DNA of 64,000 bases from Streptomyces halstedii (GTDB taxonomy: Bacteria > Actinomycetota > Actinomycetes > Streptomycetales > Streptomycetaceae). The DNA lies in contig JOAZ01000004.1 in assembly GCA_000720535.1 (NCBI GenBank), forward strand, positions 124,001 to 188,000. The letters are read 5' to 3'. Below the pieces are notes generated by a model that worked only from the letters and a program-made list of their open reading frames with translations, was not told where the DNA came from and searched no databases. Below are positions 8,420 through 19,394 of the stretch, piece after piece (positions within the stretch are counted from its first letter, which is position 1; every line of letters begins with the position of its first letter). The translations under genes were made by a program, and so were the position numbers.

Positions 8420-9580
8420 TCAGCGCCGGGCCGGCTCCCGGCGGAACATCCGGTCCAGGTTCGGTTCGGTGGCGAAGCGCAGCGCCCGGCGGACCGGCGG
8501 GGTGCAGAGCAGGGTCACCGCCGCGGCCGCGACGACCGAGACGACCACGAGCCCGACGGGGTTCGAGAGCCATGTGTAGCGGTCGAACAGCCCGAAGTAC
8601 CCGGCCCCCTTCACCAGGAAGCCGTGCAGCAGGTAGCCGCAGATCGTCCCGGCGCCCAGCACCGTGAACCACAGGGGGCGGCGCGGGGTGAGGGCCAGGA
8701 ACCCGATCGTGAGGACCAGGGCGCAGGCGAGCATGGCGAGGTAGATCACGACGCCCGACCACCAGGGCGCGTCCAGCTCCTGCGCGCTGCTGCTGTGGTA
8801 GAGCCAGCCGAGCTGCGTGCGCGGCGCGAGCCAGTAGGCGAGGGCCAGGGCGCCGGCGAACAGCGGCACCGCCAGCACGCGCACCTCACGACGCCTGACC
8901 AGCTCGAAGTGCTCGGGCCTCAGGACGAGCCCGAGGACGAAGAACGGCAGGAACTGCAACACGCGTTGCAGGTCGAGGTCGTCGCCGATCTCCGGGGTCG
9001 TCACGGCCAGCAGGCCGATGGCGACGGCGATCGGCAGGGGATGGCGCAGCGACCGCCACAGCGGGGTGGTGACGCGCCAGATGAACAGGGCGACCAGGAA
9101 CCAGGTCAGGAAGAGCGGGTCGAGCAGCGAGATCGGGGTGTCGTCGTACCCCCCGGCGTACCGCCGGAACAGCGAGTACGCCGTCTCGAACAGCACGTAG
9201 GGCACGACGACCGTGCTGACGAGCCGCTTGACCTTGCGCGGACTCATGTCGAACGAGCGTGAGAAGTAGCCGGAGACGAGGATGAAGGCCGGCATGTGGA
9301 ACGCGTAGACGACCATGTACAGCGCCCGTGTGGTGCGGCTGCCGTCCATCACCGGCTCCCAGGCGTGGGCCACGGCGACGAGCACGATCGCGAGGTACTT
9401 CACATTGTCGAACCAGGCGTCGCGGTGCTTGGCGGGAGCGGGAGCGGGGTCCGAGGCGCGGTCCGGTGCCGTCGCGGTGGCGACCGCGCCCTCACCCGTG
9501 GGCCGGGGGTGTCTGGGCTCCGGCTCCTGGGAGTCCGGCGGGACGGCGGCCCTTTGAAACGCGCTCGGAGCACTGAACAT
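8420..9580 (-). CDS. Acyltransferase family 3 membrane protein
   Basis: 386 residues. A Pro/Ala-rich disordered N-terminus of about 50 residues precedes about ten membrane segments. Family signatures are DNVKYLAIVLVAVAHAWEP (residues about 58-76), whose His is the expected catalytic His, and HMPAFILVSGYFSR. These match acyltransferase 3 / fucose-4-O-acetylase-like proteins that O-acylate extracellular carbohydrates or lipids using cytosolic acyl-CoA. The substrate is unknown. The start ATG 9580 faces a long AT-richer intergenic region. Confidence 0.88.
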   Translation of the reverse strand: MFSAPSAFQRAAVPPDSQEPEPRHPRPTGEGAVATATAPDRASDPAPAPAKHRDAWFDNVKYLAIVLVAVAHAWEPVMDGSRTTRALYMVVYAFHMPAFILVSGYFSRSFDMSPRKVKRLVSTVVVPYVLFETAYSLFRRYAGGYDDTPISLLDPLFLTWFLVALFIWRVTTPLWRSLRHPLPIAVAIGLLAVTTPEIGDDLDLQRVLQFLPFFVLGLVLRPEHFELVRRREVRVLAVPLFAGALALAYWLAPRTQLGWLYHSSSAQELDAPWWSGVVIYLAMLACALVLTIGFLALTPRRPLWFTVLGAGTICGYLLHGFLVKGAGYFGLFDRYTWLSNPVGLVVVSVVAAAAVTLLCTPPVRRALRFATEPNLDRMFRREPARR

Positions 9581-10137
9581 TTAAGGCACCTTAGACCCGT
9601 CGATCGGCAGCGGTAAAACTCCTGGGAGATAACGCGTGTTCCCGGCTGATCAAAAGCGAAACCAGCGCCCGGTGACCGCTATGGCGCGATTGACCCCCAC
9701 CAAAGGGGACATAACGGACCGTAGTTGGCGGGTGGACAGGTGAAGTGAAATTCCTCGCACGCATTCCGGACGGTGACTGACGAGGGGCTGGAGAACACCT
9801 GTGGATGAACTGTGCGGATATGGAAACGGTCATGTCGAGCGTTAATTCGACTGCTTTCGTACACAGCGAATCCACAGCTTTCCCGGCGCGGGGGCGGCAC
9901 CCCGCGCGGCGCCCCGTGTGGCACCCCGTACGGCACCCCCGCGAAAGGCCCGTGCTCCCTCCCCGCGCCGGAGCACACCGGGCGCACGCGGGCGCGAGGA
10001 TGGCGCGATCCGATCAGTACGGCGTGTCAGCCGACAGCGGGCCGGGGGGAGTTGGTGGCACGATGGACCCGACGGGGGTGTGCTCGGCCGCACACCGCCG
10101 GGCCGGCAAGGCGGACCGACCGAGGGTGTGATCAGTC
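9581..10137. other. Long divergent intergenic region
   Basis: 557 nt between the acyltransferase start (minus) and the small membrane protein (plus). The stretch 9600-9890 is visibly AT-richer than the surrounding coding DNA. It is followed by a GC-rich array of four 12-mers (9896-9943). I find no tRNA, no convincing gene and no clear promoter. Short ORFs spanning the array have composition dictated by the repeat. Confidence 0.5.
9896..9943. repeat. Four tandem 12-mers
   Basis: Consecutive units at 9896, 9908, 9920 and 9932 read GGCACCCCGCGC, GGCGCCCCGTGT, GGCACCCCGTAC and GGCACCCCCGCG. The first eight bases are conserved and the last four vary. Confidence 0.8.
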
Positions 10138-10332
10138 GTGGCCATTTCACTGTCTGTGGTGCTTCTGCTGGGGATCGTCCTGGTGGTGCTGATCCGCGGC
10201 GGATCACTCAAGGGCGGCCCCGCGGTCGTCGCCGTGCTCTTCGGCTTCTTCCTGGCGTCGACGGGCATCGCGCCCTCGATCAGCAGATTCATGGACTCGA
10301 TAGCCCAGACGATCAACCAGATCAGCTTCTGA
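10138..10332 (+). CDS. Small membrane protein, unknown function
   Basis: A 64-residue ORF starting at GTG 10138 with two hydrophobic helices: residues about 2-20 (ISLSVVLLLGIVLVVLI) and about 29-47 (AVVAVLFGFFLASTGIAPS). An amphipathic tail ends in QISF. Codon use is typical of the genome, and a palindromic terminator follows at once. I do not recognise a named family, although I recall similar short ORFs upstream of tig in other streptomycetes. It has no close partner in an operon. Confidence 0.65.
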   Translation: MAISLSVVLLLGIVLVVLIRGGSLKGGPAVVAVLFGFFLASTGIAPSISRFMDSIAQTINQISF

Positions 10333-10338
10333 CCCGGC

Positions 10339-10362
10339 GCCCGGGATCCGCGGATCCCGGGC
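10339..10362 (+). terminator. 24-nt palindromic terminator
   Basis: Perfect palindrome centred on CG (10350/10351), 6 nt after the stop of the small membrane protein gene. Confidence 0.5.
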
Positions 10363-10400
10363 GGGCCCGGCGGTCAGGACGCGCCCCGGTGAAAGCGTTC

Positions 10401-10437
10401 AGGGCCGGGTCGGAGGACGAACCTCCGACCCGGCCCT
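10401..10437. terminator. Terminator of tRNA-Gly (possibly bidirectional)
   Basis: Perfect 16-bp stem (10401-10416 with 10422-10437) with a 5-nt loop, 10 nt beyond the 3' end of the minus-strand tRNA gene. Confidence 0.65.
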
Positions 10438-10447
10438 GAGCCGTTGG

Positions 10448-10518
10448 AGCGGGCGACGGGAATCGAACCCGCGTAGCTAGTTTGGAAGACTAGGGCTCTA
10501 CCATTGAGCTACGCCCGC
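10448..10518 (-). tRNA. tRNA-Gly (anticodon TCC)
   Basis: 71 nt on the minus strand. The 7-bp acceptor stem GCGGGCG/CGCCCGC is followed by discriminator T. The D arm contains TAGCTCAATGGTAGAG, the anticodon stem CTAGT/ACTAG encloses CTTCCAA (anticodon TCC), and the T arm contains GGTTCGATTCC. 3' CCA is not encoded. Confidence 0.96.
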
Positions 10519-10685
10519 GTGCACCGCACCGCCGGTCCGGGGACCGCGGTACGGGAAGCATCGTAGCGGGTCGGAGAAGGTGCGCGCACACCCGTATCGG
10601 CGTGCCCCCCGGCCGGCGCCCGCGAGCCGCCCCGTGAACCGTCCGGCGTGGTGCTCGCGGCCATGTACCCTACGTGTCGCACCGA

Positions 10686-10762
10686 CGGGGTGTGGCGCAG
10701 CTTGGTAGCGCGTCCGCTTTGGGAGCGGAAGGTCGTCGGTTCGAATCCGGCCACCCCGACCA
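10686..10762 (+). tRNA. tRNA-Pro (anticodon TGG)
   Basis: A 74-nt body (10686-10759) with acceptor stem CGGGGTG/CACCCCG and discriminator A, followed by an encoded CCA (10760-10762). The D arm carries GGCGCAGCTTGGTAGCGC, the anticodon loop TTTGGGA gives TGG, and the T arm carries GGTTCGAATCC. It is transcribed toward tig. Confidence 0.96.
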
Positions 10763-10789
10763 CCAGCCAGATCGCACGGCGGGATCGCG

Positions 10790-10820
10790 TTGTGGGAGTC
10801 ATCGCGCTTGCCGTTACTAT
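10790..10820 (+). promoter_or_regulatory. Possible tig promoter
   Basis: TTGTGG (10790-10795) and TACTAT (10815-10820) are separated by 19 bp, 106 nt before the tig start and downstream of tRNA-Pro. The -10 is good; the spacer is slightly long. Confidence 0.4.
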
Positions 10821-10925
10821 GCAAATTGCGTGCCCGCGTGTCTGATGTACCGGGCTCGATCCGCGAAGCCGCCGCTCGGCGGCCCAGCAGAACCCCAAGA
10901 AGTCAGCCACCAAGGAGACCGAACC

Positions 10926-12341
10926 GTGAAGAGCGCCGTGGAGACCCTGAACCCGACTCGGGTTCGGCTCAGCATCGAGGTGCCCTTCGAGGAGCTCAAG
11001 GACAGCCTCGACGCGGCGTACAAGAAGATCAACCAGCAGGTCACGGTGAAGGGCTTCCGTAAGGGCAAGATCCCCAACCGGGTCATCGACCAGCGGTTCG
11101 GCCGTGGTGCTGTGCTGGAGGAGGCCGTCAACGACGCCCTCCCGAAGTTCTACACCGAGGCGGTCAACGAGGGTGAGCTCAACGTCCTCGGCCAGCCCGA
11201 GGTCGACATCACGGAGCTGAAGGACGGCGAGCTGCTGGCCTTCACCGCCGAGGTGGACGTGCGCCCCGAGATCGAGATCCCGGACTACTCCGGCATCGAG
11301 GTCACCGTCGACGCCCTTGAGGTCAGCGACGAGGACGTCGACAAGGCCGTGGAGCAGCTCCGCGAGCGCTTCGCCTCCACCGAGCCGGTCGAGCGCGCCG
11401 CCGCCGAGGGCGACGTCGTGACGATCGACCTGGAGGCCAAGGTCGACGGAGAGGTCCTGGAGGACGGCGTGGCCGCCGGTGTCTCGTACACCATCGGCTC
11501 CGGCGAGCTCCTGGACGGCATCGACGAGGCCGTGACCGGCCTGGAGGCCGGTGGCGAGGCCACCTTCACCTCCGAGCTGAAGGGCGGTTCCGCCGAGGGC
11601 AAGGAAGCGGAGGTCACCGTCAAGGTCACCGCCGTCGCCTCCCGCGAACTGCCTGAGCTGGACGACGACTTCGCGCAGATGGCGAGCGAGTTCGACACGC
11701 TGGCCGAGCTCCGCGAGGACAGCCGCAAGCGCCTGGAGAACACCAAGCAGTACGACCAGGCCACCCAGGCCCAGGAGCGCGTCCTGGACGAGCTGCTCAA
11801 GCTGGCCGAGGTCCCGATCCCCGAGAAGCTCCTCGCGGACGAGGTCCAGACCCGCAAGCACAACCTGGAGCACCACCAGCTCGGCCAGATGGGCCTGGAC
11901 CTGGAGAAGTACCTGGAGATCCAGGGCAAGACGCTGGAGGAGTTCGAGGCCGAGACCTCCGAGCAGGCGGTCAAGGGCATCAAGACCCAGTTCATCCTGG
12001 ACGAGCTCGTCAACAAGGAGAAGCTGAACGTCAACCAGGAGGAGCTCACCGAGCACCTCATGCGGCGCGCGGCCTCCTCCGGCATGAGCCCCGACCAGTT
12101 CGCCCAGGCCGTCGTCGAAGGCGGCCAGGTGCCGATGCTCGTGGGCGAGGTCGCCCGCGGCAAGGCGCTCGCCGTCGTCGTCGAGGCCGCCAAGGTCGTC
12201 GACACCAACGGTGAGGTCGTCGACCTGGAGGACGAGGAGGAGGAGGCCACCGAGGCCGCCGCCGAGGAGAAGTCCGAGGCCGCGACCGACGAGGCGTCCG
12301 CCGAGAAGGCCGAGAAGGCCGACGAGAAGAACGAGGCCTGA
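10926..12341 (+). CDS. tig: Trigger factor, ribosome-associated chaperone and PPIase
   Basis: 471 residues starting at GTG 10926 ([15 protein letters not shown]) behind the ribosome site aaggag. Domain order is the N-terminal ribosome-binding domain (about 1-115) with signature [17 protein letters not shown], an FKBP-type PPIase domain (about 150-245, [17 protein letters not shown]), and the helical chaperone arms. The last 40 or so residues are a Glu/Ala/Lys-rich acidic tail often seen in actinobacterial trigger factors. It binds nascent chains at the exit tunnel. The upstream in-frame codons back to 10674 overlap tRNA-Pro and are not coding. A strong terminator follows at 12383-12420. Confidence 0.97.
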   Translation: MKSAVETLNPTRVRLSIEVPFEELKDSLDAAYKKINQQVTVKGFRKGKIPNRVIDQRFGRGAVLEEAVNDALPKFYTEAVNEGELNVLGQPEVDITELKDGELLAFTAEVDVRPEIEIPDYSGIEVTVDALEVSDEDVDKAVEQLRERFASTEPVERAAAEGDVVTIDLEAKVDGEVLEDGVAAGVSYTIGSGELLDGIDEAVTGLEAGGEATFTSELKGGSAEGKEAEVTVKVTAVASRELPELDDDFAQMASEFDTLAELREDSRKRLENTKQYDQATQAQERVLDELLKLAEVPIPEKLLADEVQTRKHNLEHHQLGQMGLDLEKYLEIQGKTLEEFEAETSEQAVKGIKTQFILDELVNKEKLNVNQEELTEHLMRRAASSGMSPDQFAQAVVEGGQVPMLVGEVARGKALAVVVEAAKVVDTNGEVVDLEDEEEEATEAAAEEKSEAATDEASAEKAEKADEKNEA

Positions 12342-12382
12342 GGCTCGCCCCGACCGGCCCGGCCGGTTGGAGCTGAACCACG

Positions 12383-12420
12383 CGGCGGGCCCCGGACGCA
12401 ACCACGTCCGGGGCCCGCCG
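12383..12420 (+). terminator. tig terminator
   Basis: Perfect 16-bp GC stem (12383-12398 with 12405-12420) with a 6-nt loop, 42 nt after the tig stop. Confidence 0.7.
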
Positions 12421-12467
12421 TCGTACCGGCTCCCGAGCCCCCACAACCCTTGTGCCCTCTGCTGACC

Positions 12468-12484
12468 TTGCGCTCCCAGCGAAC
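12468..12484 (+). promoter_or_regulatory. Candidate ClgR operator upstream of clpP1
   Basis: TTGCGCTCCCAGCGAAC contains the inverted half-sites CGCT and AGCG separated by three bases. This resembles the CGCYNANRGCG-type box recognised by the ClgR activator of clp genes in actinobacteria; one core position differs (C for A). It lies 134 nt before the clpP1 start, as expected for activator binding. Confidence 0.5.
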
Positions 12485-12617
12485 AGTTGGAGAAGCGGGA
12501 TGGCGTTGTCCCACCTGCGCGTTAGGGTCCATGAAGAGGAAGGGTCGGGTAGTCCCGGCCCACCCGGTACGAAGACGCTGAGACGGCCGGAGCCGTCAGA
12601 GACGAGCAGGTGGATAC

Positions 12618-13235
12618 GTGACGAATCTGATGCCCTACGCCGCCGGAGAGCCGTCCCTCGGTGGAGGCCTCGGTGACCAGGTCTACAGCCGACTGCTCGG
12701 CGAGCGCATCATCTTCCTCGGCCAGCAGGTCGACGATGACATCGCCAACAAGATCACCGCACAGCTCCTGCTCCTTGCCGCCGACCCCGACAAGGACATC
12801 TACCTCTACATCAACAGCCCCGGCGGCTCGGTGACGGCGGGCATGGCGGTCTACGACACCATGCAGTACATCCCGAACGACGTGGTCACCATCGGTATGG
12901 GCATGGCGGCCTCGATGGGCCAGTTCCTGCTCACCGGCGGCACGGCGGGCAAGCGCTTCGCGCTCCCGAACACCGACATCCTCATGCACCAGGGTTCGGC
13001 CGGCATCGGCGGTACCGCCTCGGACATCAAGATCCAGGCCGAGTACCTGCTCCGGACGAAGACGCGGATGGCGGAGATCACCGCCCACCACTCCGGCCAG
13101 ACCGTGGAAACGATCATCCGTGACGGCGACCGCGACCGCTGGTACACCGCCGAGGAGGCCAAGGACTACGGCCTCATCGACGAGATCATCACGTTCGCGT
13201 CGGGCATCCCGGGCGGCGGCGGCACCGGCGCCTGA
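12618..13235 (+). CDS. clpP1: ATP-dependent Clp protease proteolytic subunit 1
   Basis: 205 residues starting at GTG 12618. The Clp serine protease triad is visible: Ser99 in GMAASMGQF, His124 in ILMHQGSAG and Asp173 in [16 protein letters not shown]. With ClpP2 it should form the hetero-tetradecameric chamber that degrades proteins unfolded by ClpX or ClpC. ClpP1 controls differentiation in Streptomyces and is normally co-transcribed with clpP2, which starts 85 nt downstream. The N-terminal stretch before [13 protein letters not shown] is probably a propeptide. A candidate ClgR box lies upstream. Confidence 0.97.
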   Translation: MTNLMPYAAGEPSLGGGLGDQVYSRLLGERIIFLGQQVDDDIANKITAQLLLLAADPDKDIYLYINSPGGSVTAGMAVYDTMQYIPNDVVTIGMGMAASMGQFLLTGGTAGKRFALPNTDILMHQGSAGIGGTASDIKIQAEYLLRTKTRMAEITAHHSGQTVETIIRDGDRDRWYTAEEAKDYGLIDEIITFASGIPGGGGTGA

Positions 13236-13320
13236 TCCGGCCCGTCCGGACCGGCACCGCACCGCACCCTCTCGTACGCCTCTCGTACGCCGAGACCCCA
13301 GCCCACTGAACGCCACCAGG

Positions 13321-14004
13321 ATGGTGAACACCCACATGACCAACTTCCCCGGCGCCTCCGCGAGCGGCCTCTACACCGGCCCGCAGGTGGACAACCGCTA
13401 CGTCGTCCCGCGCTTCGTGGAGCGCACCTCGCAGGGTGTGCGTGAGTACGACCCGTACGCGAAGCTCTTCGAGGAGCGCGTGATCTTCCTCGGTGTCCAG
13501 ATCGACGACGCGTCGGCCAACGACGTCATGGCGCAGCTGCTGTGCCTGGAGTCGATGGACCCGGACCGCGACATCTCGATCTACATCAACAGCCCCGGCG
13601 GCTCGTTCACCGCGCTCACCGCGATCTACGACACGATGCAGTTCGTGAAGCCGGACATCCAGACGGTCTGCATGGGCCAGGCCGCCTCCGCCGCCGCGGT
13701 CCTGCTCGCCGCCGGCACGCCGGGCAAGCGCATGGCCCTGCCGCACGCGCGCGTCCTGATCCACCAGCCGTCCTCCCAGACCGGCCGCGAGCAGCTCTCC
13801 GACCTGGAGATCGCGGCCAACGAGATCCTGCGGATGCGCACGCAGCTGGAGGAGATGCTGGCCAAGCACTCGACCACCCCGCTGGAGAAGATCAGCGAGG
13901 ACATCGAGCGCGACAAGATCCTTACCGCGGACGACGCACTCGCGTACGGTCTGGTGGACCAGATCGTGTCGACCCGCAAGACCACCGCGGGCGCGTCCGT
14001 CTGA
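13321..14004 (+). CDS. clpP2: ATP-dependent Clp protease proteolytic subunit 2
   Basis: 227 residues from ATG 13321 ([13 protein letters not shown]); ATG 13336 (MTNFPGAS) is an alternative start five codons in. The triad has Ser123 in GQAASAAAV and His148 in VLIHQPSSQ. The Asp lies in the segment [18 protein letters not shown]. It carries a longer N-terminal propeptide-like region than ClpP1, with [12 protein letters not shown] typical of the second actinobacterial paralogue. It forms the second ring of the ClpP1P2 protease. An upstream in-frame extension to 13120 overlaps clpP1 and is rejected. Confidence 0.96.
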   Translation: MVNTHMTNFPGASASGLYTGPQVDNRYVVPRFVERTSQGVREYDPYAKLFEERVIFLGVQIDDASANDVMAQLLCLESMDPDRDISIYINSPGGSFTALTAIYDTMQFVKPDIQTVCMGQAASAAAVLLAAGTPGKRMALPHARVLIHQPSSQTGREQLSDLEIAANEILRMRTQLEEMLAKHSTTPLEKISEDIERDKILTADDALAYGLVDQIVSTRKTTAGASV

Positions 14005-14015
14005 CGCCGGTCTTT

Positions 14016-14069
14016 CCCCTTGGCACATGCGCCTCGCACGGCCCCGGCCGTGTGAACCGTGCCAAGGGG
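14016..14069 (+). terminator. Hairpin in the clpP2-clpX gap
   Basis: Perfect 11-bp stem (14016-14026 with 14059-14069) whose loop contains a smaller hairpin around 14036-14052. It may end clpP1P2 transcripts or attenuate read-through into clpX. Confidence 0.5.
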
Positions 14070-14160
14070 GGCCCGAACGGGGGGCCAGGCAAGGTACCGT
14101 CGGATAGAGGCACCAGGAGCCGCTGAACCAGGCTGCTCCCAGGCGAAGGGGAAGCACCTC

Positions 14161-15459
<1,299 letters not shown>

Positions 15460-15470
15460 CGGCACCAGGA

Positions 15471-15519
15471 CACACGCGAAGGGGCGCCCGGCCACCGGCC
15501 GGGCGCCCCTTCGCGTGTG
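15471..15519. terminator. Bidirectional terminator between clpX and the membrane protein gene
   Basis: Perfect 22-bp stem (15471-15492 with 15498-15519) with a 5-nt loop, 11 nt after the clpX stop and 8 nt beyond the stop of the convergent gene. Confidence 0.8.
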
Positions 15520-15526
15520 CCGCGTG

Positions 15527-16513
15527 TCAGATCTTGGTGCGTGAGGTGTTGTAGAGCTTGGTGGCGAGGTCCGCCACCTCGTCCTGCGACATGGACTTGT
15601 TCGTCATGGCCGCGCCGATGTCGAAACCGATGACCACACCGACCGTGCTGTAGTCCGCCCAGATGCAGACCGGCATGGTCATTTCCTTGGGGCCCTTCTC
15701 CGCGGAGCCGTCGGCCTTGTCGTTGACGATCTTGACGTCCTGGCACTTCATCAGCGCCCCGTCGAGACCGGCCGGGGTGACCTTCCGGGGGCTGCCGACC
15801 AGGGAACCCTGGGCGTCCTCGCTCGTCGCCGCCTCCCGCTTGGCGTTCTCGAAGGAGCCGTCGATGGCCTTCTCCGGGTCCCCGACCTCGCCCCAGGTGC
15901 CCTGCAGCATCAGCATCTTCGTGGTCAGCGGGTTCGTCGCCAGGTCGCCGCTGAGGTACTGGGCGCCGACCGTCTGCGGGTCCTTGATCCCGGCTGCCTC
16001 GGCCTTGGCCTTCTTGTCGCCCGTCAGCGCGGACGACGGCTCCGCCTCGGAGGGATCCTGCTTGTACTCCTCCACCGACGCGGCGGGTGTCAGCTTGTAC
16101 CCCTTGGTGGAGTCCGCGACATCGCTGTTGCCGCCCCCGCCGGCCGTCAGGAAGTACACCCCGCCCGCGACGACCGCCAGGGCCACCACGCCCACGCCGA
16201 TGAGCAGGCCCGTCTTCTTCTTCGGCGCCTCCGGCTGCGGGGGCGCCCCGCCGTACCCCGCCTGGCCGCCGTACGGCGGGGCGGGCGGCTGCTGGCCGTA
16301 CGGGCCGGGCTGCTGCGCCTGCGGGTAGCCGTAGCCCGGCTGCGGGGGCTGCTGCGGCGGGACACCCTGCGGGGCCTGCTGCGGGTAGCCGTAACCGGGC
16401 TGCGGAGCGCCCTGCGGCGGCGGGCCGCCGTACGGGTTCGGCTGCTGGCCGTACGGCCCCGGCTGGCCCTGGGGCGGCGGGCCGCCGTACGGTCCCGGCT
16501 GGTTGTGACTCAT
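15527..16513 (-). CDS. Membrane-anchored protein with PGY-rich N-terminus, unknown function
   Basis: 328 residues. Residues 1 to about 95 are a low-complexity cytosolic region of Pro-Gly-Tyr-Gln repeats (PGPYGGPPPQG, PQPGYGYPQ). A lysine cluster follows (PKKKTG) and then one membrane helix (about 102-124, LLIGVGVVALAVVAGGVYFL). The rest is an extracytoplasmic domain of about 200 residues containing two cysteines (LMKCQDVK and MPVCIWADY) that could form a disulfide. No enzyme motif is seen. Such proteins are common in Streptomyces and are sometimes sensors or wall-associated. It is divergent from valS. Confidence 0.75.
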   Translation of the reverse strand: MSHNQPGPYGGPPPQGQPGPYGQQPNPYGGPPPQGAPQPGYGYPQQAPQGVPPQQPPQPGYGYPQAQQPGPYGQQPPAPPYGGQAGYGGAPPQPEAPKKKTGLLIGVGVVALAVVAGGVYFLTAGGGGNSDVADSTKGYKLTPAASVEEYKQDPSEAEPSSALTGDKKAKAEAAGIKDPQTVGAQYLSGDLATNPLTTKMLMLQGTWGEVGDPEKAIDGSFENAKREAATSEDAQGSLVGSPRKVTPAGLDGALMKCQDVKIVNDKADGSAEKGPKEMTMPVCIWADYSTVGVVIGFDIGAAMTNKSMSQDEVADLATKLYNTSRTKI

Positions 16514-16636
16514 CAGGATGTCCCCTCCGAATGCTTATGCGTTGCGGACATCCTGACGGAAACGGCGCTGACATGGGGTGTCGCGAGGCACACCGTTACT
16601 GAACGAACCCGTTTCAGTGCAGGACTGTGACGGGCC

Positions 16637-16642
16637 TAAACT
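16637..16642 (+). promoter_or_regulatory. Possible -10 for a leaderless valS transcript
   Basis: TAAACT lies 7 nt before the valS GTG (16650), the spacing expected if transcription starts at the start codon. No Shine-Dalgarno is present before the GTG. I see no clear -35. Confidence 0.3.
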
Positions 16643-16649
16643 GTCCCCC

Positions 16650-19271
16650 GTGACCGAGAACACTCAGCAGCCGAATGCCAGCAACCCCGAACTGCCGACC
16701 CAGTACGTGCCGGCCGACGTAGAGGGGAAGTTGTACGAGCGCTGGGTGGAGCGCGGGTACTTCGAGGCGGACGAGCACAGCGACAAGCCGCCGTACAGCA
16801 TCGTCATCCCGCCGCCCAACGTCACCGGGTCCCTCCACCTCGGGCACGCCTTCGAGCACACCCTGATCGACGCGCTGGTCCGGCGTAAGCGGATGCAGGG
16901 CTTCGAGGCCCTCTACCAGCCGGGCATGGACCACGCCGGCATCGCCACCCAGAACGTCGTCGAGCGGGAGCTCGCCAAGGAGGGCAGGTCCCGCCACGAC
17001 CTGGGCCGTGAGGCCTTCGTCGAGCGCGTCTGGCAGTGGAAGGACGAGTCGGGCGGCCAGATCTCCGGTCAGATGCGCCGCCTCGGTGAGGGCGTCGCCT
17101 GGTCCCGTGAGCGCTTCACCATGGACGAGGGCCTGTCCGAGGCCGTCCAGACGGTCTTCAAGCGCATGTACGACGACGAGCTGATCTACCGCGCCGAGCG
17201 CATCATCAACTGGTGTCCGCGCTGCCTGACCGCGATCTCCGACATCGAGGTCGAGTACCAGGAGGACGACGGCGAGCTGGTCTCCATGACGTACGGCGAG
17301 GGGGAGGAGACCATCGTCGTCGCCACCACCCGCGCCGAGACGATGCTCGGTGACACCGCGGTCGCCGTCCACCCCGACGACGAGCGCTACCGGCACCTCG
17401 TCGGCCGGCGGATCAAGCTGCCGCTCACCGACCGCACCATCCCCGTCGTCGCCGACCACCACGTCGACCCGTCGTTCGGCACCGGCGCGGTCAAGGTGAC
17501 CCCCGCGCACGACCCCAACGACTTCGAGATCGGCCGGCGCCACGACCTGCCGAACATCGCGGTCATGGACGAGCGCGCCGTCATCACCGTCCCCGGCCCC
17601 TTCGAGGGACTGGACCGGCTGGAGGCCCGCTCCGCCATCGTCGCCGCCCTGCGCGCCGAAGGCCGGATCGTCGCCGAGAAGCGGCCCTACGTCCACTCGG
17701 TGGGCCACTGCTCGCGCTGCAAGACCACCATCGAGCCGCGCCTGTCCCTCCAGTGGTGGGTCAAGGTCGCCCCGCTGGCCAAGGCCGCCGGTGACGCCGT
17801 CCGCGACGGCAAGGTCGTGATCCACCCGCAGGAGATGGAGAAGCGCTACTTCGACTGGGTCGACAACCTCCACGACTGGTGCATCTCACGCCAGCTCTGG
17901 TGGGGCCACCGCATCCCCGTCTGGTACGGCCCGAACGGCGAGGTCGTCTGCGTCGGCCCGGACGACGAGGCGCCCACCGGCGAGGGCTGGACGCAGGACA
18001 ACGACGTCCTGGACACCTGGTTCTCCTCCGGCCTGTGGCCGTTCTCCACCCTCGGCTGGCCCGAACGGACCGACAGCCTCGCGAAGTTCTACCCGAACTC
18101 GGTCCTGGTCACCGGCTACGACATCCTCTTCTTCTGGGTCGCCCGGATGATGATGTTCGGCCTGTACGTCAACGACGGCGTCCCGCCGTTCGGCACCATC
18201 GTCCTGCACGGCATGGTCCGCGACGAGCACGGCAAGAAGATGTCGAAGTCCTTCGGCAACGTGGTCAACCCGCTGGACTGGATGGACACGTACGGCTCCG
18301 ACGCGCTGCGCTTCACCCTCGCGCGCGGCGCCAACCCGGGCACCGACGTCCCGATCGGTGAGGACTGGGTCCAGGGGTCGGCGAAGTTCTCCAACAAGAT
18401 CTGGAACGCCACCCGCTTCGCCCTGATGAACGGCGCCACGATCGAGGGCGAACTGCCGTCGCCCGAGGAGATGTCGGTCACCGACCGCTGGATCCTCTCG
18501 CGCCTGAACCGCACGGTCGCGGACGTCGACGCGTACTACGACGACTTCCAGTTCGCCAAGATCAGCGAGTCCCTGCGCCACTTCGCCTGGGACGAGGTCT
18601 TCGACTGGTACGTCGAGCTGTCCAAGACCACGTTCTTCGCCGGCGGCCGCCCGGCCGAGGTCTCGGGCCGGATCCTCGGCGAGGTCCTCGACGTGATGCT
18701 GCGCCTGCTGCACCCGATCGTGCCGTTCGTCACCGAGGCGCTGTGGACCGCGCTCACCGGCCGGGAGTCCGTCGTCGTCGCGGACTGGCCGACCGACTCC
18801 GGCTTCCGCGACGACGCGGCCGAGAAGGAGATCGAGCTCGTCCAGCAGGTCGTCACCGAGGTCCGCCGCTTCCGCAACGACCAGGGCCTCCAGCCCGGCC
18901 AGAAGGTCCCGGCCGAGCTGACCCTGACCGGCACGGCGCTCGCCCCGCACGAGGCGGCCATCCGGCAGCTGCTGCGCCTCCAGCCCGCCGGGGACGGGTT
19001 CCAGGCCACCGCCTCGCTGCCGGTCGCCGGGGCGACGGTCGCCCTCGACCTGTCCGGCACCATCGACGTCGCGGCCGAGTGCAAGCGACTGACCAAGGAC
19101 CTGGAGGCGGCCGGCAAGGAGAAGGCGCAGGCCACCGGCAAGCTCGGCAACGAGGCCTTCCTGGCCAAGGCGCCGGACAACGTGGTCGACAAGATCCGCG
19201 GCCGGCTCGCCAAGGCCGAGTCCGACATCGAGCGGATCACCGCCCAGCTGGCGAAGCTGCCGCAGGGCTGA
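16650..19271 (+). CDS. valS: Valyl-tRNA synthetase
   Basis: 873 residues, class Ia aminoacyl-tRNA synthetase charging tRNA-Val. The HIGH-type motif is HLGH (residues 63-66 in [10 protein letters not shown]) and the KMSKS loop is residues 530-534 ([11 protein letters not shown]). The editing (CP1) domain lies between about 190 and 400 with [12 protein letters not shown] and CSRC. The C-terminal coiled-coil arm (about 810-873) contains [19 protein letters not shown] and ends near AQLAKLPQG. The start GTG 16650 lacks a ribosome site but follows a -10-like hexamer; 24 upstream in-frame codons are not protein-like. Confidence 0.98.
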   Translation: MTENTQQPNASNPELPTQYVPADVEGKLYERWVERGYFEADEHSDKPPYSIVIPPPNVTGSLHLGHAFEHTLIDALVRRKRMQGFEALYQPGMDHAGIATQNVVERELAKEGRSRHDLGREAFVERVWQWKDESGGQISGQMRRLGEGVAWSRERFTMDEGLSEAVQTVFKRMYDDELIYRAERIINWCPRCLTAISDIEVEYQEDDGELVSMTYGEGEETIVVATTRAETMLGDTAVAVHPDDERYRHLVGRRIKLPLTDRTIPVVADHHVDPSFGTGAVKVTPAHDPNDFEIGRRHDLPNIAVMDERAVITVPGPFEGLDRLEARSAIVAALRAEGRIVAEKRPYVHSVGHCSRCKTTIEPRLSLQWWVKVAPLAKAAGDAVRDGKVVIHPQEMEKRYFDWVDNLHDWCISRQLWWGHRIPVWYGPNGEVVCVGPDDEAPTGEGWTQDNDVLDTWFSSGLWPFSTLGWPERTDSLAKFYPNSVLVTGYDILFFWVARMMMFGLYVNDGVPPFGTIVLHGMVRDEHGKKMSKSFGNVVNPLDWMDTYGSDALRFTLARGANPGTDVPIGEDWVQGSAKFSNKIWNATRFALMNGATIEGELPSPEEMSVTDRWILSRLNRTVADVDAYYDDFQFAKISESLRHFAWDEVFDWYVELSKTTFFAGGRPAEVSGRILGEVLDVMLRLLHPIVPFVTEALWTALTGRESVVVADWPTDSGFRDDAAEKEIELVQQVVTEVRRFRNDQGLQPGQKVPAELTLTGTALAPHEAAIRQLLRLQPAGDGFQATASLPVAGATVALDLSGTIDVAAECKRLTKDLEAAGKEKAQATGKLGNEAFLAKAPDNVVDKIRGRLAKAESDIERITAQLAKLPQG

Positions 19272-19284
19272 CGCCCGTACACGG

Positions 19285-19324
19285 AGCCCCCGCGCGCCCG
19301 GCCCCGGCCGGGAACGCGGGGGCT
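19285..19324 (+). terminator. valS terminator
   Basis: Perfect 10-bp arms (19285-19294 with 19315-19324) enclosing a GC-rich loop that can pair further, starting 14 nt after the valS stop and followed by ttg. Confidence 0.6.
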
Positions 19325-19394
19325 TTGCCGTGGGGGAACGGGCCGCGCGCCGGGCGCCGCGCACCCCGGCGGCGCCCATCCGTAGACTGGCCCC

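Noticed and set aside
9790-9886. TGTGGATGA and GAATCCACA as possible DnaA boxes
   Set aside because: Each has one or two mismatches to TTRTCCACA, only two sites are present, and there is no replication gene context.
9805-10131. 108-residue plus-strand ORF ending just before the small membrane protein
   Set aside because: Its middle is only the translated 12-mer repeat (HP/RP-rich); no convincing ribosome site or family.
10666-10780. tRNA-Pro as an integration (att) site
   Set aside because: No repeated tRNA 3' end, integrase or mobile genes nearby; tig follows as in the core chromosome.
10509-12446. 645-residue minus-strand ORF opposite tig
   Set aside because: Leu/Gly/Val/Asp-rich antisense shadow produced by the GC-skewed third positions of tig; no domain, no ribosome site.
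16514-16649. T-box riboswitch upstream of valS
   Set aside because: The divergent gap is only 136 nt, the GTG seems leaderless and no T-box consensus is present.
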